The notes below the pieces were generated by a model, which searched no databases, had not been told where the DNA came from, and worked only from the letters and a program-made list of their open reading frames with translations. DNA of 64,000 nucleotides from Plotosus lineatus (taxonomy: Eukaryota; Chordata; Actinopteri; Siluriformes; Plotosidae), in contig CM045745.1 in the NCBI GenBank assembly GCA_024760905.1, positions 2,237,501-2,301,500 on the forward strand, given 5' to 3'. Below are positions 40,577 to 52,066 of the stretch, piece after piece. The translations under genes were made by a program, and so were the position numbers. Numbering within the stretch: the stretch's first letter is position 1; each line of letters begins with the position of its first letter.

Positions 40577-42113
40577 ATGGTCCTTCTCAAAAAATTAGCA
40601 TATTGTGATAAAGTTCATTATTTTCTGTAATGTACGGATAAAAATTTAACTTTCATATATTTTAGATTCATTACACACCAACTGACATATTTCATGTCTT
40701 TTATTGTTTTAATTCTGATGATTTTGGCATACAGCTCATGAAAACCCAAAATTCCTATCTCAAAAAATTAGCATATTTCATCCGACCAATAAAAAAGGTG
40801 TTTTTAATACAAAAAAAGTCAACCTTCAAATAATTATGTTCAGTCGGGAATCCTTTTGCAGAAATGACTGCTTCAATGCGGCGTGGCATGGAGGCAATCA
40901 GCCCGTGGCGCTGCTGAGGTGTTACGGAGGCCCAGGACGCTTCGATAGCAGCCTTAAGCTCATCCACAGTGTTGGGTCTGGTGTCTCTCAACTTTCTCTT
41001 CACAATATCCCACAGATTCTCTTTGGGCTTCAGGTCAGGAGAGTTGGCAGGCCAATTGAGCACAGTAATACCATGGTCAGTAAACCATTTAGCAGTGGTT
41101 TTGGCACTGTGAGCAGGTGCCAGGTCGTGCTGAAAAATGAAATCTTCATCTCCATAAAGCTTTTCAGCAGATGGAAGCATGAAGTGCTCCAAAATCTCCT
41201 GATAGCGAGCTGCATTGACCCCGCTCTTGATAAAACACAGTGGACCAACACCAGCAGCTGACATGGCACCCCAGACCATCACTGACTGTGGATACGTCAC
41301 ACTGGACTTAAGGCATTTTGGAATTTCCTTGTCCCCAGTCTTCCTCCAGACTCTGGCACCTTGATTTCCAAATGACATGCAAAATTTGCTTTCATCCGAA
41401 AAAGGTACTTTGGACCACTGAGCAACAGTCCAGTGCTGCTTCTCTGGAGCCCAGCTCAGGCGCTTCTGCCGCTGTTTCTGGTTCAAAAGTGGCTTGACCC
41501 GGGGAATGCGGCACCTGTAGCCCAGTCCACTGCTTCCACAGGTCCCCCGAGGTCTGGAATCGGCCCTTCTCCACAATCTTCCTCAGGGTCCGGTCACCTC
41601 TTCTGGTTGTGCAGCATTTTCTGCCACACTTTTTCCTTCCCACAGACGTCCCACTGAGGTGGCTTGATAGAGCACTCTGGGAACAGCCTATTCGCTCAGA
41701 GATTTCTTTCTGTGTCTTACCCTCTTGCTTGAGGGTGTCAATGATGTCCTTCTGGACAGCAGTCAGGTCGGCAGTCTTACCCATGATTGCGGTTTTGAGT
41801 AATGAACCAGGCTGGGAGTTTTTAAAAGCCTCAGGAATCTTTTGCAGGTGTTTAGGGTTAATTGGTTGATTCAGATGATTAGGTTAATAGCTCGTTTACA
41901 CTACCTGAACATCATATGCTCATTTTTTGAGATAGGAATTTTGGGTTTTCATGAGCTGTATGCTAAAATCCTCAGTATTAAAACAATAAAAGACCTGAAA
42001 TATTTCAGTTGGTGTGCAATGAATCTAAAATATATGAAAGTTTAATTTTTATCAGTACATTACAGAAAATAATGAACTTTATCACAGTATGCTAATTTTT
42101 TGAGAAGGACTAG
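40577..42113 (-). mobile_element. Tc1-like transposon copy 2, both ends present, transposase broken
   Basis: TA flanks (40575-40576; 42114-42115). The long TIRs (about 210 bp) contain outer and inner copies of TCTCAAAAAATTAGCATAT, the IR/DR layout of Tc1-type elements such as Sleeping Beauty. On the minus strand the transposase starts at 41784 (MGKTADLTAVQKDIIDTLKQ) with the HTH SERIGCSQSALSSHLSG. A deletion between GTGGACTG and GGCTACAGG near 41520 removes the second DNA-binding segment and shifts the frame. Then come SDESKFCMSFG, QHDLAPAHSA and KPKENLWD, so the DDE residues persist downstream. Inactive as a source, but its ends look mobilisable. Confidence 0.9.
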
Positions 42114-42115
42114 TA

Positions 42116-42958
42116 TATTATGGTTTACTGCTCAACTTAATTTTTGTTAATGTAGAAGGATTTAAAGTATTACGTCTTAAATTAAACCAATTTCATTGTT
42201 TATAAAGGCATTCTTACTTCACAGCATTTCTCTGCAGTACTCTATATATGTTCAGCAGGTGTGTTTTGTTTTGCAGCATTAAGTGGCTAATTTAGATTTT
42301 TCACTCAGGCCTACAGTGCAGCTGCCATTGTAATGTAACCAAGCTTCAATTAACACCTTCTTTGGCAGCCAGCTTTACAAAGGCTGTCTGTCAATCCTAT
42401 TCAAGGACATAATGAGTGCAGTCCTATGGTGAGTTGAATTTCAATGTGCGCTCCTGTGCGCCACCCGCTGGATATCTCTGTTTCTGTGCTGACTGATTAT
42501 AGGCTGCCATCTGGAGGCTGGAGACATAGAGGCTGACTGGGCACCATCTGTGCTGGCGAGGCCTGAAGCCCTCCTGCTGCTTTCACCACACCCTTCTATC
42601 TAGTTCAGTATCTGGGTTACTCATGCATTCCTCTCTGATCCATGTTTCTCTCTTTTAGTTTTATTTATTTTACTCAGTCGATGTGTATCCATTGGATGTC
42701 ATCTCTTCCTCCTCGTGAGCTAATTTTGCCCTCTTTGCAGCCCACTGTTGTGGAAAGCTGTTGCATTATGGGAGTTGAACCTAATTTATTTATGCACCGG
42801 TCAAAGGTAGCACCAGACAGCATGATAAAATAATAATAATAATAAATCACTACTATAACTCTGTGCTATGAAGTCAGTATGAGCATCTTGCAAATGATAT
42901 TAAATGATAACAGGAAAGTCTGAGTGTGTCGCCATTAACTACTACCCGATTTATTCAA
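42116..42958 (+). other. yes1 intron, unassigned
   Basis: No mobile element or exon recognised. Confidence 0.45.
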
Positions 42959-42980
42959 AAGATTTGGTGCTAGTCAAAAC

Positions 42981-43252
42981 TGCTAGAGCAGTGGTGGCCT
43001 GGTGGTAAAGGGTGCTTGGATCGCTGATCCTAAGGTTGGGGGTTCGAGTCCCACTCTCCACAAGGTTGTCACTGCCCCCCCCCCCAGTGTTTCTGTCCCT
43101 TGCTAAAGGGTTGTGTCAGGAAGGGCATCTGACATAAAAACCTATGCCAAATCTAACATGCGAATCATTAATATGACTTCCATGAAGATGGAGGCAGATG
43201 ACTCGCTGTGGTGACCCCTGAAGGGAACAGCCGAAAGGAAAAGAAGAAGAGG
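42981..43252 (+). mobile_element. tRNA-derived SINE, short variant with RTE tail
   Basis: Flanked by near-identical 22-bp repeats (42959-42980 and 43253-43274, two mismatches). Head GAGCAGTGGTGGCCTGGTGG, B box GGTTCGAGTCC, then a direct jump from GGTTGTCACTGCCC to AGTGTTTCTGTCCCTTGC, so the central body is missing. Next are GGAAGGGCATCTGACATAAA (RTE leader) and CGCTGTGGTGACCCCTGAAG.. with a (GAA)n tail (RTE 3' end). A third structural form of the same SINE. Confidence 0.9.
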
Positions 43253-43274
43253 AAGATTTGGTAGTAGTCAAAAC

Positions 43275-43988
43275 CGTTTGAAACTTAAAAACTGACTGAA
43301 ATGTAATTTTCAATCGTGTACATCTTTAGTTCTAAAATTTGAGCAGCTTATTAACCAAATTTTCATTCGCATTTACTTTCATCTTCTGTTTGAAATGCTT
43401 GGAATTACAAAGAATAAAATCACTTTTTTATTTCAGTTTAATTCCATTTATATTTTCATGTGCAAATTTAGAGTTTGCAGGAAAAAAGGCAGGATCAGAC
43501 TACAATCCATCATCTTTCTGGGTCTGGACGTTACTTCTGCACTCATTAGTTCAGTATTATTAGAGCTCATACATAATCAATTAACTTCTTGTTCATGTCT
43601 TGAATCTTTGGGTGTTCATGTACTCAGTATTGCACACTGAAGGATTTTAAAGTTCCACATTAGACAAAAGATGACAGACTAAGCTCAGCATTCGAATTAC
43701 AAATCAGTAATGTAGGGCTGCATGCGTCAGCTGTAAGACTGCTGCCTTAGTCAAGAGGTAAAAGCTTGAAGCTTTCAGGAACAAGAATAAGACAGAATAT
43801 AATGATCACTTTAACTGATGCAAAACTCTCAATAGGAGAATTGGAGTAGATATTTTGACGGCACATGTGAAAAGCATTAAGGTGTGTGTGTGTGTGTTTG
43901 TGTGGCAGCTCATTAAACATCTATTTAGGTTACATTATGTCAGTGTCAACTTAAAAGGTAGATGATGCCATTTTTATATACTATGTGT

Positions 43989-43990
<2 letters not shown>
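43275..43990 (+). other. yes1 intron, unassigned
   Basis: Contains a short GT tract (43880-43900) and nothing else recognisable. Confidence 0.45.

Positions 43991-44027
<37 letters not shown>
43991..44027. repeat. (AC)n microsatellite
   Basis: About 18 AC units abutting the left end of the inverted-arm element. Confidence 0.9.
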
Positions 44028-44031
<4 letters not shown>

Positions 44032-44987
44032 CTGCCCCCTACTTACGAAACCCCCGGGTACGAAAACCATTTTCCTAAGTTTTTGTCCCCGGGATACGAA
44101 AACAACCTCCTCTTACGAAATGCGCCATTCAAAATTCAAACGCGCCAATCAAAATTTCTCCCGATGCGTGAGTTGCTCTCTCATTGGCTGTCTCCCAACA
44201 TCCCGCCCAGCTGGCCTCCCATTGGCTAGGAGGGATGACACAGCTGAACTTCCTGTACCCATACTTCCTGTTTGTCCGTGAAGGAGAGTTGACTGTTGGC
44301 TTGTTTTGAGATTGATCATGCAGCGTTGTATTTCGTTATCGCAGAAACCCCTCCACAATCAGGACGATATTGAACCAGAAGGAGACCTTAAAGCGGAAAT
44401 ACAGTGACGAAGGCGATTATTTCGGCACGATATTAAAACAGAGTGCTCCGTGGGATATATATACAGTATATATACAGTTGGCCCCTGACTTACAAAATTA
44501 ATCCTTTATAGCACCTTTTTCGTCAGCAGGGTCACATTTTACATGATAAACGACTTATTTGTTCCAAGGCTCCCAAGGCAACCCCATAAACCCTTTAAAA
44601 ATGATAAAAGTACACCAATTTTGTATGAAAATTGTGTTAAAAGTAAAAGAAAATGTAAAGAACCATTTAAACATTTTATTAACATATTTATTAATTAAAC
44701 CATTATTAAACATTTTTTATTAACACACACACACACACACACACACCGGTCTCTCTCCATCTCTCTCTCTCACACACACACAGACACATACACATTAAAT
44801 GTTTAAAGGCATTCAAAGCGCATTCCCTGCTTGACAGATCGGAGGTCCAAACTCGACTTTAACTTGATTCCTTGAGGGATCGGAATTCCAGATGAGCTCA
44901 CATGCGCCACATTTATTAAACATTTACTGAATTAAACAACTTAAAAAAAACTAAAGAGTTAAGCTTCTCTATCTCGCTCTCTCTCTG

Positions 44988-45050
<63 letters not shown>

Positions 45051-45328
45051 GATGGGTGTTTTATTTAAAGCGGAATTACAGTACCTGTTTGAAAGATCAG
45101 AGGTCCTCACTGTATTTCCGCTTTAAGGTCTCCTTCTGGTTCTGTGTCATCCCTCCTAGCCAATGGGAGGCCAGCGGGGCAGGATGTTGAGAGACAGCCA
45201 ATGAGAGAGCAACTTGTGCATCGTGTGAAATTTTGATTGGTGCGTTTGAATTTTGAATTTTGGCGCTTTTTGTAAGAGGAGGTTGTTTTCGTAACCCGGG
45301 ATTTTCGTACCCAGGGGGTTCGTAAGAC

Positions 45329-45330
<2 letters not shown>
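44028..45330. mobile_element. Tigger-like element with long inverted arms
   Basis: The left arm starts CAGTCTGCCCCCTACTTACG; the right arm, inverted, starts CAGTCTTACGAACCCCC. Shared inverted blocks include GGGTACGAAAA, ACAACCTCCTCTTAC, GCTCTCTCATTGGCTGTCTC, CTCCCATTGGCTAGGAGGGA and GAGACCTTAAAGCGGAAATA. Arms span about 44028-44410 and 45105-45330; the right arm carries internal deletions. The centre (44466-45060) is a copy of the CA/CT-containing dispersed repeat. Either one element with long TIRs or two copies in opposite orientation. Confidence 0.65.
44466..45060. repeat. Tigger-like dispersed repeat, fullest copy
   Basis: Starts CAGTTGGCCCCTGACTTACA after TA. Contains the blocks listed for 14393-14880 plus (CA)n tracts at 44723-44745 and 44993-45049. 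Non-coding. Confidence 0.65.
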
Positions 45331-45359
<29 letters not shown>

Positions 45360-45370
45360 CTGTCTTCCTT

Positions 45371-45700
45371 TTGGCTTTTTCCCTTTTTACTCGGGAGTCG
45401 CCACAGTGAATCATCTGATTCACACGTTTGATTTGGCAGAGGTTTTTACGTCGGATGCCCTTCCTGTCACAACCCTTTTTAGCAAGTGACAGAAACACGC
45501 TGACGACTTTGCAGCTCCTCTTTACGAAAGTCAGCAATGGTTCTTTTACATGCCTCTCACCATAGACAGTGAGAGACATGGCCGGCCTTTGATAACCCAA
45601 TGCGCTGCACTGGGGGGGGGGGGGGTGACGACAACCTTGTGGGGACTTGATCCCCCAACCTAAGGATCAGCGATCCTGTGCCCTAACCACTAGACCGCCT
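45371..45700 (-). mobile_element. tRNA-derived SINE with RTE tail
   Basis: On + it reads GGCTTTTTCCCTTTTTACTC, GCCACAGTGAATCATCTG, TACGTCGGATGCCCTTCC, the body, and the inverted head (GATCCCCCAACCTAAGGATC.. CACTAGACCGCC). A 13-bp G run is expanded at 45612-45624. Preceded by a GT/TA tract. Confidence 0.85.
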
Positions 45701-45707
45701 GTGTGTG

Positions 45708-45975
45708 TGTTATTGTGTTATTGTCTGAATCCTGCAAGGGAAGTCATTGCCTCAGCTTTTAAGCCATCCAAAGTGAGTACACATGGGAGCAGTGAGCTCC
45801 CACGTTGCAGCACCTGGAGACCAGTTTGGGGTTTAGGTGCTTTACTCATGAGCACTTCAGCCCTGAACGCAGATGAAAGGAAAGTGTAGCTCACCTCCCA
45901 GCACCACACATTTTTCTTGCTGATTCGGAAGTCAAACCAGTGACCTTCAGCCACTTCTCTAGCCCTTGGGCCATA
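45708..45975 (-). mobile_element. second tRNA-SINE family, fuller copy
   Basis: On + it runs from AATCCTGCAAGGGAAGTC through GCACCTGGAGACCAGTTTGG, TCATGAGCACTTCAGCCC and CTCACCTCCCAGCACCAC to AAGTCAAACCAGTGACC. Inverted, the last gives GGTTTGACTTC, a degraded B box, followed by a decayed A-box region. Matches 39486-39645. Confidence 0.55.
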
Positions 45976-46489
45976 CTTTGGTCCACTTTGGTACAGGTAA
46001 TATGTGAAACAATTGACCATTTATAGTTAAATATAAAGTATGCTGTAAAGTTATTGGCACCCTTGGTAGAATGCTTGAAAAATGTCATGTTTTTATTAGT
46101 TGAATCTTTAATAATGCATATACAAACTCTGTCCAAATATACATGAAATACCTGAGCATCTTACAGAAGTAATTTTGGGGCATTACATTTATAGTGCTCA
46201 CTAATTAATATTTACTTGTTCCCTTTTCTGTTGTGTGAGATTCTAATGCTTTGAAAAAGTATTATGAGCGGTGAAGTGGGTACATGGGTTATTAGGGTGA
46301 TAGCAAATAAGAGTATGTTTTTGTTTTTTTTTTGGGTTTTGGGTTTTTTTCTTTGGGTGGGGGGTATTTGTTGATGTGTGAGTTTAGTGTGGTGGGTTAC
46401 TCTTAAACTCATCAGCCACAAGCACAGTCACTGACTGTATGGCTCCCGTCTATACCCCTGCTGATCATTTCTGTCCATGTTTTGCTTAG
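45976..46489 (+). other. last yes1 intron end, unassigned
   Basis: AT/GT-rich sequence (T/G run 46318-46380) ending in the acceptor ttttgcttag. No repeat assigned. Confidence 0.5.
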
Positions 46490-46698
46490 GCATGGTGAAC
46501 AGGGAGGTTCTGGAGCAGGTTGAGAGAGGATACAGGATGCCATGTCCTCAAGGCTGTCCTGAGTCACTGCACGAGATGATGCGTCTGTGCTGGAAGAAAG
46601 ACCCTGACGAGCGACCCACTTTCGAGTACATCCAGTCCTTCCTAGAGGACTACTTCACTGCCACCGAGCCGCAGTACCAACCTGGAGATGACCTGTAG
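46490..46698 (+). CDS. yes1: yes1 terminal coding exon with regulatory tail
   Basis: 209 nt ending in TAG. Encodes [50 protein letters not shown] and [16 protein letters not shown]. The Arg of DERPTF is the C-lobe arginine that pairs with the APE glutamate. The tyrosine of TEPQYQPG is the tail site phosphorylated by Csk and bound by the SH2 domain to hold the kinase inactive. The end GDDL differs slightly from the commoner GENL. Confidence 0.96.
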
Positions 46699-47398
46699 AG
46701 CCGTCGGCCTGGTCCCAAACCAACTTGCTGCTTCCTCGTCTAAACCATCCGTGCACTCGGTCGCCTCTCTTCTTATTTTTCTTGTATTGGCAGCGGTGTA
46801 CAAGGCACGGAACACCTCTTTGAATTCTGTTAACCCTGTGTTGAGTTTGGGATAAGTGTTGAGTAAAATTCAGTCGGGAAGCAAGCAGAGTCGGTCAGAC
46901 CAGTGAGGGATCTGTAGAGAAAGTAAACGCCGTAGCGCCGATGCATAAATATCTTTTTCATTTTTTTTCCCCTTTGTTTTAGTTTTCTATCAACACAGCA
47001 GTTTCCGTATGTTTTAAGAACTGATTTCTTTGTATTGCCATTTGACTTTTTTTCTTCACATTTCTTTTTTCTTCATCTCATTTTTTCAGTAATTTTAATA
47101 GTTTGTTTTTAAAAAGTGACCAATAACTGTGGTTGAAAATGACGGTAGTATTGCTTAAGATTGTTGCTGATTCTGTGAGTGAGTGAGAGAGCCATCATGA
47201 ATGTATAACTAAAGCATAAGTAGTGTGAGCATGAGACAAACGAGGAGAAAAGTTTGATTTTGTAAGTTAAAATAGAGATGGAAAGTAAATGGCTGAAATT
47301 TTTTTATTGTTATTACACAAATGAAAATGATAAACGCTGTTACGACTTGAACCATCATGATTAATAATACATATTTGTGAACTTCTCTTAGTACCAGC

Positions 47399-47440
<42 letters not shown>

Positions 47441-47660
47441 GTGCACTAACCGTACCGTAAGATATATTGCTCCACTAGTCATTTCATCCTGGTGCCAATT
47501 CTGGAAAGGAATGTTTATACGTGATATTTGTACTACAGTTCTCATTGTTGAGTTCAGTGTGTGAGCTCTATTGGTTTGATACTTTCAGGACATCTGTTCC
47601 AAATATGGATTAAAAAGTAAAACACTACAACTGAGCTCAGTGCTAACATCTACAAATTAA
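46699..47660 (+). other. yes1: putative yes1 3' UTR
   Basis: Non-coding, T-rich sequence after the stop. The first plausible poly(A) signal is ATTAAA at 47609-47614, just before an A-rich tract (47656-47680). A longer 3' UTR is possible, since AATAAA also occurs at 49261-49266. A (TA)n tract lies at 47402-47434. The end is not determined from sequence alone. Confidence 0.5.
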
Positions 47661-47729
47661 AAAAAAAAAAAAAAAAAAATCCTCATCTCACCAACATGGA
47701 TGAAACATTCGGGTAAAGGGAATTTTTAT

Positions 47730-47918
47730 TCACTGCAAATCAGTCTCCAGATCATCCCCCGTCTCCGTGGCTCTGATGTGTTTCAGGAAACGATCTTTAC
47801 TGAGTACTTTAATGTGCATGAAAGTTCTACCACAACCTTCACACTGCAATTCGCAACTCAGTGGAACAATCGGAGAGCTTCCAGGGTGTCGTGTCAGACT
47901 GCGCTCACCCCCCGCTGT
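47730..47918 (-). CDS. possible terminal exon of an unidentified convergent gene
   Basis: On the minus strand a pyrimidine tract ending tttttag (about 47919-47935) precedes a frame GGERSLTRHPGSSPIVPLS, CELQCEGCGRTFMHIKVLSK, then DRFLKHIRATETGDDLETDL, stop at 47730. The C-x2-C and KH pieces recall a zinc finger, but the second His is missing. No upstream partner exon is convincing. It could equally be chance within the yes1 3' region. Confidence 0.25.
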   Translation of the reverse strand, partial: TAGGERSLTRHPGSSPIVPLSCELQCEGCGRTFMHIKVLSKDRFLKHIRATETGDDLETDLQ

Positions 47919-47939
47919 CCTAAAAAAAACAACAAACAA

Positions 47940-49471
47940 ACAACAAAAAAGTGATGTTCAATCCCTACAGTTCAGATTTAGAGACAGAATTGATGAGATG
48001 GATTGAAGTTGTTCTGGTGGCTTGTGGTGGCCCAGAATCTGATTTTATTTCCCTTTTATGATAACAGTACCCTTCAAAACACCTATTCAAATCAACTGAG
48101 AATGTAAAGAGCATCTATTCACTCATTGGTGTTTTTGGCTTTCACAGAAGTGTCTGTGTCATCTGTTCATACCGTGTTATGACAAAAGCAAAGTTAATTT
48201 CATGGAGAAATACACTTCCTACATTTCATATTGGAACGGAACCTTTTGCTTTTGTATCAGTGAGATACATACACGGGTTGATGAAGTTTCCCAGCCATGT
48301 CTGCCTTGTACAGTCCCCAGCGGCTGCTGCTTCGATCCCTGCAACTCTGTCACTTTTCCATGGTCCAGGATTCCAAGCCATCCCTTCCAAGGGAGGTCCG
48401 TCACCGTCCATGCTGAATAAGCTTTTAACAATAAGATCAGAAAGAGATTTAAACGTTGCTGATGTTTGATTTTCTGTTTCCGTGCTGTTAGAGTTGCGTT
48501 GGCGTTTAAAGCAGATATACCTGGTTGAATAATAACAGTCCATTACCTCAGTAAGGAGTTTATGCAGGTGCTGTATTCAGTTGTTTTGTCCGTTGATGGT
48601 TCTCGATGCAAGTTAAAATGAACTTTTATGTGAACCAAACATGAGCGTTGTGTGAAAGTAAAGCTGAAAAGCCTGGTGTGGATGGAGAGATCTTTCTTCT
48701 CCCTTCTTATCCCTGTGGTTGGGTCTCGAGGGGTTTTGTCCTAAGAGCGAACCTATGCTCACTCCCTTTCCCCCCTGAAGTCTCTGTGATTTTCAAAGGG
48801 CTATGGACCAGTTTGATGAGTCTCTTTTGTTCTTTCATGGAGACATTTGAAGACGAGAATACTGAGAGAACTGACACGACACGCTGTGGCTGCAGAGTTA
48901 AAGCCGAGTATGGACGTGGGACTGCAAAGTCATGTTGGCAACAAATTACTAACCTGAATAATTTGTACAGTGATAAAGTTGTATGTAATGATTTTGACTT
49001 GTCTTTGTTTTTTGGTGGCAGCACACACATTTGAAAAGCTCACACAGGGAATCCGTTTAAAGTGATTGAAAAAAACCAAACAAAAACAAAACATGGTCCG
49101 TTTCCTCTAATGCAGTTTCAGATTGATCAAAGTCCCATAGAGGACTCGCACACAGAGAGCGAGGGTGCTGTCTGAATATTTTTTAATGTTTATTACAAAA
49201 TTAATTAAAAATCCTCTCAATATTCTAAATCTCCAGGTTTCAAGATGTGCGTTTATTAATAATAAATGAATAACAAATAACAGTTTCATGTTCTTATTAG
49301 AAAAACAGACACGAGCAATTTACGACCCTCTTTGCTTAGATTAATGTGTTTGCATTCATTTGACTTGCACAGACTATGAAATGGCTATTACACTTGGTTT
49401 GGTTTATTTAAACATTCAACCTGTTCTCATTCCTGGAAGATACAAGAATTTGAACAGAGTTATTATACTTT
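47940..49471. other. unassigned region downstream of yes1
   Basis: Contains moderately open frames on both strands (for example 48226-48431 minus, with DGDGPPLEGMAWNPGPWK) but no recognisable domain or clear splice-site pairs. May be extended yes1 3' UTR or intergenic DNA. AATAAA at 49261-49266. Confidence 0.35.
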
Positions 49472-49745
49472 AATCGATTCAATTCAGTTTTCTTTGCATA
49501 GTGCATTTTTTGCAGTTGACATTGTCACGAAGCAGCTGTACACAGTAAAAGTGGGGCTTGCAAAGTATAAAAGAATTGAAACATGTGCTATACCCCATAC
49601 GTATCCCGAATGCGTGTCGCCTGCAGCAATGGTGGCAAGGAAAAACGGATGACGTGAGAAAGAAACCTTGAGAGGAGCTCGAGCCAAAAGGGAAACCTAT
49701 CCTTGTTTTGGGTGGAACCATAAAGATACAAACCACACGAGAAAT
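49472..49745. repeat. common teleost dispersed repeat
   Basis: The order ATTCAATTCAG, ACATTGTCACGAAGCAGCTG, GGTGGCAAGGAAAAAC, GAAACCTTGAGAGGAGC, AAAAGGGAAACC is that of a high-copy teleost repeat, probably the inverted 3' region of a LINE. Non-coding. Confidence 0.5.
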
Positions 49746-50365
49746 TCATTACAGTCCAAAATGTTGTCCGGTTGGTTCTACAACTGAAAGTTCTAAATAA
49801 TTTTGGGGAAGAGAGTTAATATCACCAGCAGTGAATGGCTGAATGGTCCTGTTCACAGTCTGTTAGTGCAAATCTGGGTCCATTTAGATCTTCATCAGCA
49901 TGAAAGAGGGGCTTCCAAGATGAGAACTCCAGCCAGCATCAGCACACCAGGACAGACCACAGGACTCGGACAGCAGAAGGATCAGCAACGCCGACATCCC
50001 AGAAGAAGAATGTACCTCAATTAAAACAGAGAGAGAGAGAGAGAGAGTAGTATGATGGAAACAGAAGATTTTATTATTTCTGAGTGCAGCAGAGACTCCA
50101 GCATGACTGGCTATGGCAGCAGAATTAAAAAAGAGAGAACCAGAAGGAAGACAGACATGAGGGCACCTGTGTCGTTGGGGAATCAGCTGCCTGGATCTGA
50201 GTGAGCAATCACAGGGTACATGGCTTGTATGTTGTTATCCAACTCTTGAAAAAGTTAAAAATGTATCAATTTGGTAATTAAATCCCTACAATGATGAGAC
50301 TTTTAGTAACTGACCCACTCTATCAGCCAACTTAAAATCTGGTGTGCTACTGACTAGCATAGATA
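49746..50365. other. unassigned intergenic sequence
   Basis: Includes a (GA)n tract at 50028-50047. Nothing else recognised. Confidence 0.4.
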
Positions 50366-50366
50366 A

Positions 50367-51206
50367 GATAAGATAAGATCCAGCTTTATTAATCTCACAA
50401 TGGAGAAATTCACTGTTACAGGCTCTTGAGGTACCATCAGTAGGGTGTGCAAAAATAGATACAAATACAAACATACACACATACATATATATTATATAAG
50501 TAAATAAATAAATAGATACATAAATAGTATAAAGTAATATACAATAAAAAAAAGAAAGAAAGGAACGACTTTATAGACTGGCCTATATTAAAGTGTAATG
50601 TATCTGAGTGCAGAGTAGATGGGTTGATATGGTTCATAGTCAGTGGGGTAGATGTGGTTGATTAAAGTGCACGGGGTTTTTATTGCACATAACCGGTATT
50701 TTCACAGACAGTTACAAAGTGGCGTTGTACAGTCTGACAGCGGTGGGAATGAACGACCTGCGGTAGCGCTCCTTCCTGCACTGAGGATGCCTCAGTCGTC
50801 CACTGAAGGAGCTGCTCAGCTCCTCGACAGTCTGGTGCAGTGGGTGAGAGCTGTTGAACAGGATGGATGTGAGCTTTGCGACCATCCTCCTCTCACTCAC
50901 CTCCTCCACAGAGTCCAGTGGGCAGCCGAGGACAGAGCTGGCCCTCCTGACCAGCTTGTTCAGTCTCTTTCTGTCCCGCTCTGTGCTGCCCGGGGCCCAG
51001 CAGATGGCAGCGTAGAGGATTGCAGAGGCTACCACAGAGTCATAAAAAGTCCTGAGCAGAGGTCTGCATACGCCGAAGGACCTGAGTCTCCTCAGAAGGT
51101 GGAGGCGACTCTGGCCTTTCTTGTACAGGGCGTTGGTGTTGTGGGACCAGTCCAGTTTATTGTTAAGGTGAACGCCCAGGTACTTGAAACTGTCCACTGT
51201 TCACTA

Positions 51207-51250
<44 letters not shown>

Positions 51251-51608
51251 GAGTGCTTCTTCTGAAGCCGACCACCATCTCCTTCGTCTTCCTAGTGTTC
51301 AAGCAGGTGGTTTTGCTCACACCAGTCCACAAAGTCAACGATGACCGACCGGTACTCCAGCTCGTTCCCCTCTAACACACGGCCCACAATGGCGGAGTCT
51401 GTGCTATAGATGAAGTCCGAGGTATAAATGTTGAAAAGGAAGGGTGAGAGGACGGTGCGCTGCGGTGCCCCCATGCTGCAGACTGCCACCTTTGACTTAC
51501 AGCCGCGCAGCCGCACGTACTGTGGACGGTTAGTAAGGTAGTCGATAATCCAGGCAGCAAGATGCCCGTCCACTCCCACGTCCTCCAGCTTCCTCCGCAG
51601 AAGCGCTG
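50367..51608 (-). mobile_element. Rex1/L2-type LINE, 5'-truncated copy
   Basis: Very similar to 33156-34410. Same AGATAAGATAAGAT 3' end; minus-strand DSFKYLGVHLNNKLDWSHN, LLRRLRSFGVCRPLLRTF and VRRASSVLGCPLDSVEE; then the internal (GT)n at 51208-51249 and RT pieces VDGHLAAWIIDYLTNR and GAPQRTVLSPFLFN. The FSDD catalytic block is lost in a small deletion. Truncated at about 51608. Confidence 0.85.
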
Positions 51609-51734
51609 GGTATTAGTATCCACCTAATGTCAACTATATTCATTTCCAAAATGGCCCATTTGCTTTTAATTTGTGCGTCACTCAAGATGCTCTCTAGATT
51701 TATAAAATTATTTATTGTAAGTCAATATCTTCTT

Positions 51735-52066
51735 TTCTTTTTTTCGGCTGCTCCCTTCAGGGGTCCCCACAGCAAATCATCTGCCTCCATCTCACCCGAT
51801 CATCTGCATCTTCTTCTCTTACACCAACTACCTTCATGTCCTCCTTCACCACATCCATAAATCTTCTCTTTGGTCTTCCTCTCTGCCTTTTGCCTGGTAG
51901 TTCCAACCTCAACCTCCTACTACCAATATACTCACTATTCCTCCTCTGTACATGTCCAAATAATCTCAATCTAGTTTCTCTGAATTTGTCTCCAAAACCT
52001 CTAACATGTGTTGTCCCTCTGATGTACTCATTCCTGATCCTATCCATCCTCATTACTCCCAAATCT
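51735..52066 (-). mobile_element. RTE LINE 3' end fragment
   Basis: On + CGGCTGCTCCCTTCAGGGGT at the 3' end. On minus RMDRIRNEYIRGT, GHVQRRNSEYIGSRRL and LPGKRQRGRPKRRFMDVVKE. 5' truncated, about 330 bp. Confidence 0.85.

Noticed and set aside
48179..49034. Open frames on both strands downstream of yes1 as a coding gene
   Set aside because: No recognisable domain and no convincing splice pairs. Kept only as an unassigned region.
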